Assembly (NCBI GenBank): GCA_041402045.1
Contig: JAWKSZ010000065.1
Coordinates: 1 to 48,792 of the forward strand
DNA from: JAGQRJ01 sp041402045
GTDB lineage: Bacteria; Planctomycetota; J058
Direction of reading: 5' to 3'
Length of the DNA: 48,792 nt
The translations under genes were made by a program, and so were the position numbers. Below are positions 35,481 to 45,297 of this stretch, in pieces (position 1 is the first letter of the stretch; the number at the start of each line of letters is the position of its first letter). The notes under the pieces are model-generated. The model saw only the letters and a program-made list of their open reading frames with translations. It ran no database searches and was not told where the DNA came from.

Positions 35481-35599
35481 GTCGTCAGGGTCTTCATGTC
35501 GGCCGGGGGGGGCTTCGTGATCCCGGAGCTGCGGACCTGGGCCCAGCGGGCCTCCCGACCTCGCGCAGCGGAGGAACGCCAGGATCACACCTGCCTGGA

Positions 35600-35780
35600 A
35601 CGACAGGCGCGCACCGACCTGCTCTGCTGCAAGGACGACCTGGGCTTGGCGTCCCGCGCGAGGCGCTGCTCCCATGCGGCGACTGCCACACCGTGCTCCA
35701 CACGCCGAGCGCGTGATCGAGCTCGGATTTTCCCCCGTGGAGTGCTCGCGCAACCAGGCCGCCTGCGCGCCCGCGTGGGC
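35600..35780 (+). pseudogene. Possible remnant of a RING-like zinc-finger gene
   Basis: The plus strand carries CCKDDLG, then in another frame VPREALLPCGDCHTVLHTP, then after a stop VIELGFSPVECSRN. Spacing of Cys and His resembles the three intact RING-like genes near 47-48 kb (CPLC...CEVCGAAQH..CVREL). The frame breaks make the assignment tentative. Confidence 0.3.
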
Positions 35781-35798
35781 TGAAGACTCAGCGACCGG

Positions 35799-36175
35799 TT
35801 ACTGCTCGTGGAGGAAGGCGAGCGCGGTCAGGTAGCCAAGGTCAAGCTGGTCGCGCCGTTGGCGTTCCCCACCTGGCTCACCAGCCCCCCGGCCTCGGTG
35901 TCGCCCACCGAGTCCGGCAGGTTGCCGAACACGTTGGTCTGCTGCTCCCAGGCCTCCATTTGGTCCAGCATGTGACGCACGATCTCGTCTGTGCTCCATG
36001 CCCTTGAGCCGGCAAGTGGCGTAGACCCCGAACGCCACGACCACCCCCGGATCATGTGGATCGGGTGCACGCCGTCCTTCTGCGGGTCTCCCGCGCCTCC
36101 CACCCGGTTCATGAGTTCACTCTGGATCTGGTGCGAGCTCGCATTGCTCGTGACCCGTGGGCCGTCCTCGCTCAC
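35799..36175 (-). pseudogene. Frameshifted gene of unknown family
   Basis: Coherent pieces SSHQIQSELMNRVGGAG, DPQKDGVHPIHMIRGW, VVAFGVYATCRLKGM, then TDEIVRHMLDQMEAWEQQ with TNVFGNLPDSVGD, and finally YLTALAFLHEQ with a stop at 35799 lie in two frames that swap twice. The composition is clearly that of a protein gene. I do not recognise it. Confidence 0.45.
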
Positions 36176-36179
36176 GCCG

Positions 36180-36541
36180 ATCAGGTTCCGCTCGTGGGGT
36201 GGTGGGCGAAGAGAACGCGATCTCCCCGCCCCAGCCCGCGTCGAGCATGCGCGCGGGGATCGCGACGGTGCGCCCGCGCGCGGGCGTACGCCGCGCGGCG
36301 CTTGACCTGCTCGGTCCGGGCTCCTCCCGGGCCTCCGCGGCGCCCGCAGGCTCGATCAAGCGCACGTCCGCTGAGACGCGGCAGGGTCAGCACCAGCCCT
36401 GCGATCCCCGGCGCGCTGAGGTCGCTCGACCGCCCCCAGGGGCTCGGGCGCGGCTGGCCGCCACGTCGATCGTGCGCCCGAGGCCACCAGCCGCGCGCTG
36501 TGCCGCGTCGGCGACCCCGGGGGCGCCCGGCGGGATCGGGA
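36180..36541 (-). pseudogene. Decayed coding remnants, family unknown
   Basis: Short coherent minus-strand stretches such as GVADAAQRAAGGLGRTIDVA, LSAPGIAGLVLTLPRL, and RTVAIPARMLDAGWGGEI occur in three frames with no continuous open frame. They may belong to the upstream part of the 35799-36175 remnant. No function can be given. Confidence 0.35.
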
Positions 36542-37240
36542 TCAGCCATCGACGTCGGTGGTCAGGCGCGCGTCGCCGACCTCGACCTCGACCCTGAGAA
36601 GCCGATTCCCTCCTCGTCCACGAGCCGCGCTGAGATCCGGTCTGGACCTCGGGTCAAACTGGCCCAGAGGCCCTACCGCGTAGCCCGGGTCGTCGAGCAG
36701 GAGCAGCTCGCTCGCCGGGCCCGCCTTGAGCGCGGGCAACGCCGTCCGGCTGACCGTTGACCCGCACCTCGACCTCGACCGCCCTCGGACCGAGCGCTCC
36801 CTCCAGGCCACCTCGCGGGCGGTCGTGCGGGGCGCCGAGCTCATCGCTCTACTGCGCCAGGAGCTGGGCGAGGCGGGCTCGCGCCCTCTCGACGCGAGCT
36901 CGCCGCCGGCCCGCGAGACACAGAACCCGAGAGGTCGCGTCCTCCTGCGCGCTCTCTCCCCGGCCGTAGTGCGGGTTGTGCCGCGTGGCGCTGCCCAGGG
37001 CCTGGGCCGCGATGGTGCGCGTCCCGCGGACCACCTGCACTTCGCCGCACGGTGTAGTCCCAGCTCGGGGCCCCGCCCGAAGTCCCGCGACGGTGACCGC
37101 GTGCTCGCGCCCTCCTGAGCGAAGGCGAAGCGCGCGCCCTCGGCCACCGCTCCGGGGCCCGCTCGTACCTCGACCCGCAGCATGGCGCAGACCAGGCTGC
37201 CCTCGGCCGTCAGCAGCGCTCTGATCGCCAGCGCGGCGTC
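36542..37240 (-). pseudogene. Out-of-frame C-terminal half of the 37210-38655 gene
   Basis: Just where the upstream gene runs out (AEGRLAG), another frame continues DVPSERSGDAALAIRALL, then CAMLRVEVRAGPGAVAEGAR. EVQVVRGTRTIAAQALGSAT follows in a second frame and ASELLLLDDPGYAVGPL with LRVEVEVGDARLTTDVDG in a third, with a stop at 36542. The strand and order are consistent with a single protein whose 3' half has taken at least three indels. Confidence 0.5.
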
Positions 37241-38655
37241 GCCCGAACGTTCGGAGGGAACGTCCCCGCCAGCCGCCCCTCGGCGTCGAAGAGACAGCGC
37301 GCCAGCTCGGCGGCGAGCCGAGTCGGCCTCGGTGGGAGCGCGGGCCCGCTGAGCTCGACTCCCTGCTGCTGGCCGCGCACGGCGGTCACCACGGGGCCCT
37401 CGTCCCCGCCCGCGCGGAAGCGCACCGCGCGCCAGCCAGGCCGACGCGCGAGCCGCCCGAGGGCCTCCCCCGCCAGGCGCAGGCGGCGGCCTGGGGCGTC
37501 GGGTCGCGTGTCCTGCAGGCGCTGGAACACGGTCCAGGCCGTGGTCACCGGGGCCTCGAGCGCCTCGCGCAAGAAGCGCCCCTCGAACTCGGCTTCGAGC
37601 CACCCCCGCGCGTTGGCGGCCTGCCAGGCGTCCTCAGCGCTCCCGGTGAAGGTCACGTCGTCGTGGCGCAGGTCCAGGGCGAAGCCCTCCGCGCCCTCGT
37701 GCTCGACCCGCGAGAGCATGAGGATCCGCGGTTGGTCGAAGCGCGCGCGCACCCCGTAGGCGGCCTCGACCTTGCCCAGGGTTTGATCGGAGGCGTGGGC
37801 GAAGTCGAGCAGGTGCCGGTAGAGGACGCCCAGCTGCGTCTCGAAGCGCCCGGACTCCTGGAGCCTGAGGTCTTCCTTCTCGCGCACGTAGTCGCCGATC
37901 CGGCAGGGCCACACCGTGAACGCGTGCACGTCGCCCCGCCCCTGAGCGTCGAGGCCCACGCGGTTCTCGGCGCGCCACAGCTCGCGCACGACCTCGACCT
38001 CGTCGCCCCTCCCTGGGAGCGCGAGCCGAAACACCAGCTCCTCGCCCACGGCGTCGGCCACCGGCGCCTTGACCTGCTTGGGCGCCGCGCCTGCGACCTC
38101 GACGACGCTCACCCCGGGCTCGAGCACGCGCACGCTGTGCACGGCCCCCACCAACGCCCCCGCGCTGCCGCGGTAGACCTCGGTCTCGCGGACCTCGCCC
38201 TGAGCGAGCAGCGCGCGGTGGAGTACGGTCAGCCCCGGCTGGGCCACGTCCCCGGCCGGCGTCTCGCCGAGCTCCTCGAGGCTCGTGGGCGCCGCGCCCG
38301 GGCAGTGGGCGAGGAGCCCCTGCGCCAGGGCGAGCTTCTCCTCGGGGGAGCCCGCGCCCTCCCACAAGGTCCCGAGGGCACCCTTCACGTCCCCGCGGTA
38401 CGGAAGGTCCACGACCTCCTCCCTCACGAAGCCGAGGACCCGCGCCCGATCGCGGCCGAGCTCCTCCGCCTTGACCCGCAGGTAGTCGAAGGGCAGCCCA
38501 GGGGTCGGCCACAGGCACATGAGGAGCGCCGCCAGGAGCGCGAGCAGGAGCGCGACGCCCAGCAGGCGCTTGCGGGTCGAGCCCCGCTCGTCCTCGGTGT
38601 TCGCCGCGCCCTGGGGCGGGACCTGGGGAGACGGGATCGGGTCGCGGTCGTTCAC
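37210..38655 (-). CDS. Membrane-anchored protein of unknown function, probably truncated by frameshift
   Basis: The 481-residue frame starts with GTG at 38655 after AGAGGA. A polar N-terminus is followed by one membrane helix (LLGVALLLALLAALLMCLW, about residues 30-48), then a long extracytoplasmic region. Near the 3' end the sense frame changes around 37240, so the printed last 15 or so residues (TFPPNVRATPRW) are probably wrong and the protein once continued to about 36542. I recognise no family. Divergent from the PPC-domain gene. Confidence 0.7.
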   Translation of the reverse strand: MNDRDPIPSPQVPPQGAANTEDERGSTRKRLLGVALLLALLAALLMCLWPTPGLPFDYLRVKAEELGRDRARVLGFVREEVVDLPYRGDVKGALGTLWEGAGSPEEKLALAQGLLAHCPGAAPTSLEELGETPAGDVAQPGLTVLHRALLAQGEVRETEVYRGSAGALVGAVHSVRVLEPGVSVVEVAGAAPKQVKAPVADAVGEELVFRLALPGRGDEVEVVRELWRAENRVGLDAQGRGDVHAFTVWPCRIGDYVREKEDLRLQESGRFETQLGVLYRHLLDFAHASDQTLGKVEAAYGVRARFDQPRILMLSRVEHEGAEGFALDLRHDDVTFTGSAEDAWQAANARGWLEAEFEGRFLREALEAPVTTAWTVFQRLQDTRPDAPGRRLRLAGEALGRLARRPGWRAVRFRAGGDEGPVVTAVRGQQQGVELSGPALPPRPTRLAAELARCLFDAEGRLAGTFPPNVRATPRWRSERC

Positions 38656-38697
38656 GGGGTCCTCTCGGGGCGGCTCCGCGCGGGTCGGGGCGACCCG

Positions 38698-38703
38698 TAG
38701 AAT
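38698..38703 (+). promoter_or_regulatory. -10 element of the PPC-domain gene
   Basis: TAGAAT followed by GCGCGCT lies 26 nt before the ATG at 38730; a GGAGG ribosome site lies between. Confidence 0.45.
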
Positions 38704-38729
38704 GCGCGCTCGTTGGGGAAGGAGGCGGA

Positions 38730-40619
38730 ATGCTAACGCGACGCACCCACGGGCGCTGGGGCGCCTGGCTGCTCCTGGCGCTGGGGCCCGTCCTCGGGCA
38801 GGAGCCCGCGCCGCTCGCAGAGCTGGAGCCGAACGACACCGCCGAGATCGCCAGCCAGACCCTGGCCTTGGGGCAGCCGTTCCAGGGCACCCTGGGGACC
38901 CCCGGCGCGCTGGGCGACGACGAAGACTGGCTCTGGATCGAGCTGACCGAGGCCACCCGCGTCGACCTGCGCTACGCCCCCGAGGGCGGCGCGCGGGCGG
39001 CCGGGATCCTCGAGCTCGCCGCCCCGGGCTTCGCGCGCTGGGACCTGCCCTTGGCCCGGGGCGAGGCGCGCTACCTCGGGCTGACCCTCCCCGCCGGGCG
39101 CTACCCGCTCCGGCTCCAGGCGCGGCGCGTGGCCGGGCTCAGCTACACCCTGACCCTCGACCCCGCCCCCGAGGCCCCCGACGCCGAGCTCGAGCCCAAT
39201 GACCCGCCCCAGGCGCCCGCGACCCTGGAGCTCGGCGCGCCACGCCGCGGGTGGGTCTCGCACACCTACTTCGACAAGGACCGCTACCGCGTCGAGATCC
39301 CCGAGCGTGGGGTCTACCGCCTGGAGGTCGAGCTCCCCGACCTCGAGCTCCCCGACGGCCAGCCGCAGCCCCCGTCCGCGCACTGGACGGTCAGCCTCGG
39401 CGCCGCGGGGGAGAAGCCGACCTTCGCCTACCGGCTCGACGACGTCGACGGCGCGCGGTCCGGCGACGGCGCGCCGCGCCGGTTCCGCTTCTACCCCGTG
39501 CTGGAGCCGGGCGCCCACGACCTGCTCCTCGGGGCCACCCGCGGGGAGGTCGGCGCGGCCTACTCCCTCGAGGTCACTCGGCTGGACTCGCCGACGCCGG
39601 ACGCGGACCTGCTCGAAGCTGGGCGCCAGGCGATCGACCACGGCCTGCGCTACCTGCTCGAGCTCGAGCCCTCGGCCGATCGAACCTCCCACGACCTCGC
39701 GGCCGAGGCTTGCCAGCTCCTGGCCCTGGCCGAGGGCAGCGGGGCCCCGGAGCTGAGCGCCGGGCGCGCACAGAAGGTCCAGGCGATCCTCGAGAGCGTG
39801 GGCGCGCGGCTGAAGGAGGTCCCCGACCTCCCCTGGGCGGGGACGCCGGTCAAGCGCTTCGGCAACTACGGCCTCTACGAGCAGGCCATGATCACCCTGG
39901 CCTTGGCCGAGTGCGCGCTGGCCGGCCGCGAGGAGGCGCGCCCGCTGTGCGCGGAGGGCGTGCGCTTCCTGCTCGCGGCGCAGATCTCCCCCGATCGCCC
40001 CCCCGCCTACTCGCCCTCCACGGAGGACGACCCCGAGTGCGGCGGCTGGCGCTACGTCCCCAGCGCCCGCAGCGGCGACCTCTCGGTGAGCGGTTGGTGC
40101 CTGATCGCGCTGTTCGCCGCGGACGTGGCGGGGGTCGAGGTCCCCGGGCTCCAGCGCGGGGTGGTCCGCGCCCTGCGCTTCGTCAAGGCCTGCTCCCGGG
40201 CCGACGGCTTCGCCTACGACACCCGCAGCAAGCCGAACTCGTTGATCCAACAAGGAATCGGCGCGCTCCTGGGGCTCCTGTTCGACGAGCCCTCGGGCTC
40301 CCTCGACCGCGCGCTGGTGCAGCTCGACCTGCACCAGTGCGCGGGGACCCAGTCAGGCTGGGGGCATGACTCGCCCTTCTACTCCTGGTACTACGCGACC
40401 CGCGTGCACTTCCTGCGCGGCGGCGCGGCCTGGCGCACCTGGCGCACCCTGACCCTGCGCCAGCTCGTGGGACGCCAGAACTCCGACGGCTCCTGGTCCT
40501 CGATCCGCGACGAAGGCCCGGTGGGCACACGCTACGCCAGCGGGCTCGCGATCGTGATCCTGCGCCTGTGTCTGGGCGAAGCCCCGGGCTACCTGAATCA
40601 GGAGCTCGAGGCCTTCTGA
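38730..40619 (+). CDS. Secreted protein with two PPC-like domains and a terpene-cyclase-like helical toroid
   Basis: This 629-residue exported protein has a signal peptide (GAWLLLALGPVLGQ). Two tandem pre-peptidase C-terminal-like beta domains begin with ELEPNDTAEIA (about residue 31) and ELEPNDPPQAP (about residue 154). From about residue 290 a helical region follows with the squalene-cyclase/prenyltransferase-type signatures SGWCLIALF, YATRVHF and GRQNSDGSWSS. Such exported toroid proteins are common in Planctomycetota; catalytic residues of true cyclases are not seen, so a structural or binding role is as likely as an enzymatic one. Confidence 0.82.
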   Translation: MLTRRTHGRWGAWLLLALGPVLGQEPAPLAELEPNDTAEIASQTLALGQPFQGTLGTPGALGDDEDWLWIELTEATRVDLRYAPEGGARAAGILELAAPGFARWDLPLARGEARYLGLTLPAGRYPLRLQARRVAGLSYTLTLDPAPEAPDAELEPNDPPQAPATLELGAPRRGWVSHTYFDKDRYRVEIPERGVYRLEVELPDLELPDGQPQPPSAHWTVSLGAAGEKPTFAYRLDDVDGARSGDGAPRRFRFYPVLEPGAHDLLLGATRGEVGAAYSLEVTRLDSPTPDADLLEAGRQAIDHGLRYLLELEPSADRTSHDLAAEACQLLALAEGSGAPELSAGRAQKVQAILESVGARLKEVPDLPWAGTPVKRFGNYGLYEQAMITLALAECALAGREEARPLCAEGVRFLLAAQISPDRPPAYSPSTEDDPECGGWRYVPSARSGDLSVSGWCLIALFAADVAGVEVPGLQRGVVRALRFVKACSRADGFAYDTRSKPNSLIQQGIGALLGLLFDEPSGSLDRALVQLDLHQCAGTQSGWGHDSPFYSWYYATRVHFLRGGAAWRTWRTLTLRQLVGRQNSDGSWSSIRDEGPVGTRYASGLAIVILRLCLGEAPGYLNQELEAF

Positions 40620-40622
40620 GCC

Positions 40623-43600
40623 CTAGGCCTCGCCCTCGCTGGCGGCGCCGACCGCCTCCTGGCCCTCGCCGCCGCGCCGACGACGGCGGGCGCCCTTGGC
40701 GTCCTGGGGGACCTCCCAGCGCGCCAGGTCGAAGGGCTGCTTGTCCCGCAGCGCGACCAGGTTTTGGCGCACGACCTCCACGATCTGGGTCGCTTGTTGC
40801 CGGCGGCCGAGGTGCGCGGTCTTGGCCAGGAGCTGCTCGGCGGGGAGGAACTTGCCGATCCGCGCCTCGAGGGGCGTGCGCCGCGGGAGCCAGCTCCCCT
40901 TGGGCATGGAGACGTGGGTCCCCGAGAGGTAGATCGGGAGCACGCCGACCTTGGCCGCCTGGACCACGAGCCCCAAGCCCGGCTTGAAGCTCGCCATGCG
41001 CCCGCTGATCGAGCGCGTGCCCTCGGGGAAGATCAAGATCGTCTTGCCCTGGTTGAGCTGATCCACGAAGCGCCCCAGGCTCTCGCGCACCGAGGCCACC
41101 CGATCGAAGGGCATGACGTTCGTGAAGTTCTCGAAGTAGGTCGCGCGAAAGGTGTCCGCGAAGAAGTAGTCGCGGGCGCCAGCGGAGACCAGGTGCTCGC
41201 CATACTCGCCCAGGGCGTAGCGCACGAGGCCCACGTCCAGGTGGCTGGAGTGGTTGGCGACCACGATCGTGTTGGTGTGGTGGGGAATGTTCCCCCGCCC
41301 GACCACGGTGCACTCGAGGGCCTGGCCGTAGCCCACCTGGTGCAGGGTGTCGAGGAAGGTGCGCACCCCGCGCTTGACCAGGCTCGGCATGACGATCGGG
41401 CGCGCGGGGGCCGTCTGGGGCGCGACCGAGCGCTTGCCCTCGCCCTCGACCCCGATCAGGCCCAGGAGGTCGCCTACGGTGGCCGCGCCGGCGAGGCTCT
41501 CGGGCGCCGGGCACTCGTAGGCCTCGGCCAGGGCCAGGGCTACCTCCGCCAACGCGATCGAGTCCAGGCCCAGGTCGTCGGTGAGGTTCGCCTCGCGGGT
41601 CACGAGGGTCGGGTCGATCCCGGCCACGTCCTGGAAGATCTGGGCGAAGCGCTCGCCGCCGGTGCCCTTGCGCTGCTTGCGGCTGGCCCGGGCCTCGGTC
41701 TTGCGCGCCAGATCCTGGAGCAGCTTCGCGACCTCGGCGCGCTTGACCTTGCGGGTCGCCGTGCGCGGCAGCTCGCGCTGGGTGAAGCGCAGGACCTTGA
41801 CCCGCTTGGGGTAGGGCAGGGCCTCGGCCCGCTGCTGGAAGAACTCGCGGATCCGCTCCTCGGCGTCGGCGACGCCGCCCTCGGCGTCGCGCTTGGCGCG
41901 CACGAGCGCGGCCACGACCTCGTGCTGGTCGCCCTTCTGCGCGATCCCGGCGACCGCGAGCTCCTCCACGTCCTCGCAGCCGCTGTAGAGGTCCTCGACC
42001 TCGTCGGGGTGCACGGTGTTCCCCGAGGCGTCGACGATCGCGTCCTTGAGCCGCCCGACCACGTAGAGGTTGCCCTCTCGTCCAGCCGCCCCAGGTCGCC
42101 GGTGTGCAGCCAGCCGTCCACGATCGTGGCCGCGGTGCGCTCGGGGTCCTTGTCGTAGCCCAGGCACAGGCTGGGGGAGCTGGCGACGATCTCGCCCACG
42201 CCCTCGCCGTCGGGGTCCTTGATCTGGACCTGCACGCCGGGGATCGCGCGCCCCACCGAGCCGGGCTTGCTGGCCTCCTCGGGTCGGTGCGCGCAGAGCA
42301 CGGGGGCTGCCTCGGTCAGGCCGTAGCCCTCGTAAATGTCGAGGCCGATCCCCTGGAACTCGAGCGCGATCTCGCGGGGCAGCGCCGCCCCGCCCGAGAC
42401 CGCGAAGCGCAGCTCGCCGCCGAAGGCGTCGTGGATCTCCTTGAACAGGCGCGGCCCGAGGTTGACCCCGGTCCGCGCGCGGAACTCGCGGTGGAAGGCG
42501 AGCAGCCCCTTGTAGGCCCGCTCGGCCTGGGGCCCGCGGGCGCGGACCTGGCGCCCCACGCGCCGGTGCCAGGCCTCGAACAGCGCGGGGACGCCGATCA
42601 TGCAGGTCGGGCGCACCTCGTCGAGGCCGGCGCGCACGGTCTCGGCGTTGACCTCGTGCAGGTAGGTCACCGTGGCCCCGCCGTAGAGCGGGAGCAGGAA
42701 CCCGGCGCTGAACTCGAAGCAGTGGTGCAGGGGCAGCACCGAGAGCACCTTGTCCTCGCCGCCCACGGTGTAGAGCGCGGCCAGGGCGCGGACCTGGGTG
42801 CAGAACGCGGCGTGGGAGATCAGGACCCCCTTGGAGGCGCCGGTGGTGCCCGAGGTGTAGATCAGGCTCGCCGGCGCCCGGGGCACCAGCTCCTGCTCCT
42901 GAGGCGGCTCAGGGAGGGCCTCGCCCTTGGCCGCGGCGGCGACCGCCACGCTCAGGTCCACGAGCTGGACCCCCTGGGGCAACTGCTGAGCGAGGTCCGG
43001 GAGCTTGGCGCGGCAGGCCTCGGAGACGAGCACGACCTTGGCCTCGGAGGCGGCGACGAGGTGCGCCGCGCGGTCGCCCTCGATCTCGGCCTCGAGGGGC
43101 GCGCAGGTCGCGCCGGCGGCGAGGATCCCGAAGTAGCCCAGCGCCCACTCGGGGCTGTTCTCGCTGAGCAGGATCACGCGGTCGCCGGGCTGCACTCCGG
43201 CCTGGATCAGGCGGCCGGCCGCAGCGCGGGCCCGCGAGAACGCGTCCTCGAAGTTGACCCGCATGTCGACGCGCCCGCCGGGGCCCAGGCGCCGCCAGCA
43301 CACGCTGCGGCCGAAGCGGGTGCGGTCCTCGAGCAGCTGCGAGAGCGTGGTGAAGGTGCGCTCGAACTGGGTCGGGCCGCTGCCCACCGCCAGCCGCAGC
43401 TGGGGGAAGGCCCAGCGCTCGAGGCCGGGCACGTGGACCTCGCGCCAGTAGTGGCGCCACTGGATCTCGGTGGGCACGAAGGGCACCCGCGCCTGATCCT
43501 CGGGGGTCAGGGCGTCGTGCAGCCGGCGCGCGTTGTCGGTGCGGAAGATCACCGGACACTTGGCGATGAACGGAAGGTAGATCTCGAGCAGCTGCTCCAC

Positions 43601-45006
43601 CCGCTCGAGGTCGCGGGTCACGCCCTTGACCTTCTGCTTGACCCGCGAGAGCAGGTTCGCGAGCCGCGGGCGCTCGTCGGGGACCGGCACCCGCTCCAGC
43701 GCGTCGTGCAGCCCCTGGGCCAGCTTGCGCTTGGCCGGCGCGCCGATCCGCTGGTAGAGCTCGGGGCTAATGCTGATCGCCTCGAAGTGCTTGCGCATGA
43801 TCCGCTCGATCGTCCCGCTCCCGGGGCGCTCGGCGTGCTTGCGGTAAGCCAACGCCGCGAGCTCGACCACCCGGCGCATGGCCAGGGGGTTCGAGTCGCT
43901 GGTCCCGAGCTGGTAGAGCTCGCGGGCGGTGCCCGCCAGCGCCGCGGCGCCGATCGTGACCAGGGCGTTGCACACCAGGTCCACCGGGATCACGTCGAGG
44001 TAGGTGTCCTCGGTGCTCGGCCAGTAGCGCTGCCCCTGGGAGGTGAGCCACACCAGCGGCGCGCTGGTGTTGATCCCTGGTTCCAGCCGGGCATGGGGTA
44101 GTGCAGGGACGACTCGACCACCGCCGGGCGCACGAGCACCGAGGGCCCGAGGCCCTCCGCCTTCTGCTCCACGATCCGCTCGGCGAGGGCCTTGGTGTAG
44201 GTGTAGGTGTTGGGCCAGCCCCAGCGCCGGGCCCGCTCGAGCCCGGCCTCGACCAGCCGCCGGCGCACGCGCACGTCGCCCAGGCGGTCGGCGCGGCGCT
44301 TGTTGCCGCCGGCCTCCTCCCACAGGTCGGCCTGCACCGAGGGGTCCTCGAGCTCCTCGCGCCGGATCCGGGCCACCATGCGCCGCGCCCAGCGCAGCTC
44401 GTTGGTCGCGTCGAAGCCCTCGAAGTCCGAGTGGGTGCGGCTGGGGTAGTCGCTGAGCACCAGGCGCTCCTGGTGCGTGCCCGGCCGCAGCCCGCACACG
44501 AAGCACGTCGAGACGTGCACGAAGGCCGCGCGGCCCTCCCCCGCGCGCTTGCAGAGGGCGAGGGCGGTCAGGGTCCCGTCCACGTTGATCGAGAGCGCCT
44601 TGTCCAGCGGCGGCACGAACTCGACCAGGCCCGCGCAGTGCATGACCATGTCCAGGTCGCGGGTCACGGTGTCCAGGTCCTCGTCCGAGAGCCCGGCGTG
44701 CTCCTTGCTCAGGTCGCCGGCGTAGACCGAGACCTTGCTCAGGATCCACTCGCGGAGGTGCATGCCGTGCTCCTCGCGCAGGGGGTCGAGGGCGGGAGAG
44801 GCGATCACCTCGCGGGTGAAGCGGTCCTCCGCCGCGCGCTGGTCGCCGCCGCGCACGAGCACCACCACCTCGCCGACCTCGGGGTAGTGCTTGAGCAGGG
44901 TCGAGAGGTAGACCTTGCCCACGAAGCCGGTGGCGCCGGTGAGCAGGATCTTCTTGCCGCGGTAGAGATCGCTGAGGGGCGGCAGGGGAGCGTCGCTCGG
45001 GGTCAC
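40623..45006 (-). CDS. Multidomain fatty acyl reductase / AMP-ligase / ACP / PlsC acyltransferase (ElbD-like), two frameshifts
   Basis: Joined across two single-base deletions (near 44074 and 42077), this is one protein of about 1,460 residues. Order: an NAD(P)-binding thioester/fatty acyl reductase (ILLTGATGFVGK; YTYTK catalytic pair), a FAR C-terminal-like helical region, an AMP-dependent ligase (YTSGTTGASKG; GYGLTEAAP; GWLHTGDLG; RELPRTATRKVK), an acyl carrier domain (DDLGLDSIALAEV), and a PlsC/LPLAT acyltransferase (NHSSHLD; IFPEGTRS). I start at GTG 45006 (VTPSDAPLPPL); an ATG at 45090 lies inside an inverted repeat. From memory, the myxobacterial ether-lipid enzyme ElbD has the same set of domains, so alkyl-ether or wax-type lipid synthesis is the best guess. 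The breaks fall inside conserved motifs with sense on both sides. Confidence 0.88.
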
Positions 45007-45063
45007 GGCGAGGCCTCGCGCCAAGGCGCAACAGGGAGTGGAGGAACGGGTTAGAGGGCGCCA

Positions 45064-45069
45064 AGGGTA
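45064..45069 (-). promoter_or_regulatory. -10 element of the multidomain lipid gene
   Basis: On the minus strand TACCCT followed by TGGCGCC matches the local -10/discriminator pattern. It lies 57 nt before the chosen GTG and 7 nt from the long inverted repeat. Confidence 0.35.
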
Positions 45070-45076
45070 GCATTCC

Positions 45077-45168
45077 GGCCCAGAGTTCACGATCCTGAGC
45101 GGGCGAGGTTCAGGCTGCGCCGGGGGCGCGCTGGCGCTCGCGCCCGCTCAGGATCGTGACTCTGGGCC
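45077..45168. repeat. Long inverted repeat (about 31-bp arms) in a divergent promoter region
   Basis: Left arm 45077-45107 starts GGCCCAGAG and ends GAGCGGGCGAG. The right arm 45137-45168 is its reverse complement except for one extra T and a CG insertion. About 29 bp separate the arms. It lies upstream of both flanking genes, so it is not a terminator for either. Confidence 0.85.
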
Positions 45169-45270
45169 CTAGGAAGAGCTCCGCTCGTCTGGGAGCGTCT
45201 CCGCAACCGCTCAGAAGCGAAGGCGTTGTGTGCAGCCGCGGTCTTGTCCCTGACTTCACGGGTCGGCCCT

Positions 45271-45276
45271 TACAAT
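45271..45276 (+). promoter_or_regulatory. -10 element of the alkaline phosphatase gene
   Basis: TACAAT followed by CCGCGCT, 21 nt before the ATG, with AAGGAGG as ribosome site. No phosphate-box repeats are visible. Confidence 0.5.
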
Positions 45277-45297
45277 CCGCGCTCCCAAGGAGGACCC

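Noticed and set aside
45007..45090. Upstream ATG start (45090) for the multidomain lipid gene
   Set aside because: It lies inside the inverted repeat, upstream of the putative -10, and the extra residues show no sign of a conserved N-terminus.
45077..45168. Insertion sequence defined by the inverted repeat
   Set aside because: Only about 29 bp lie between the arms and no transposase is present; at most a MITE-like element.
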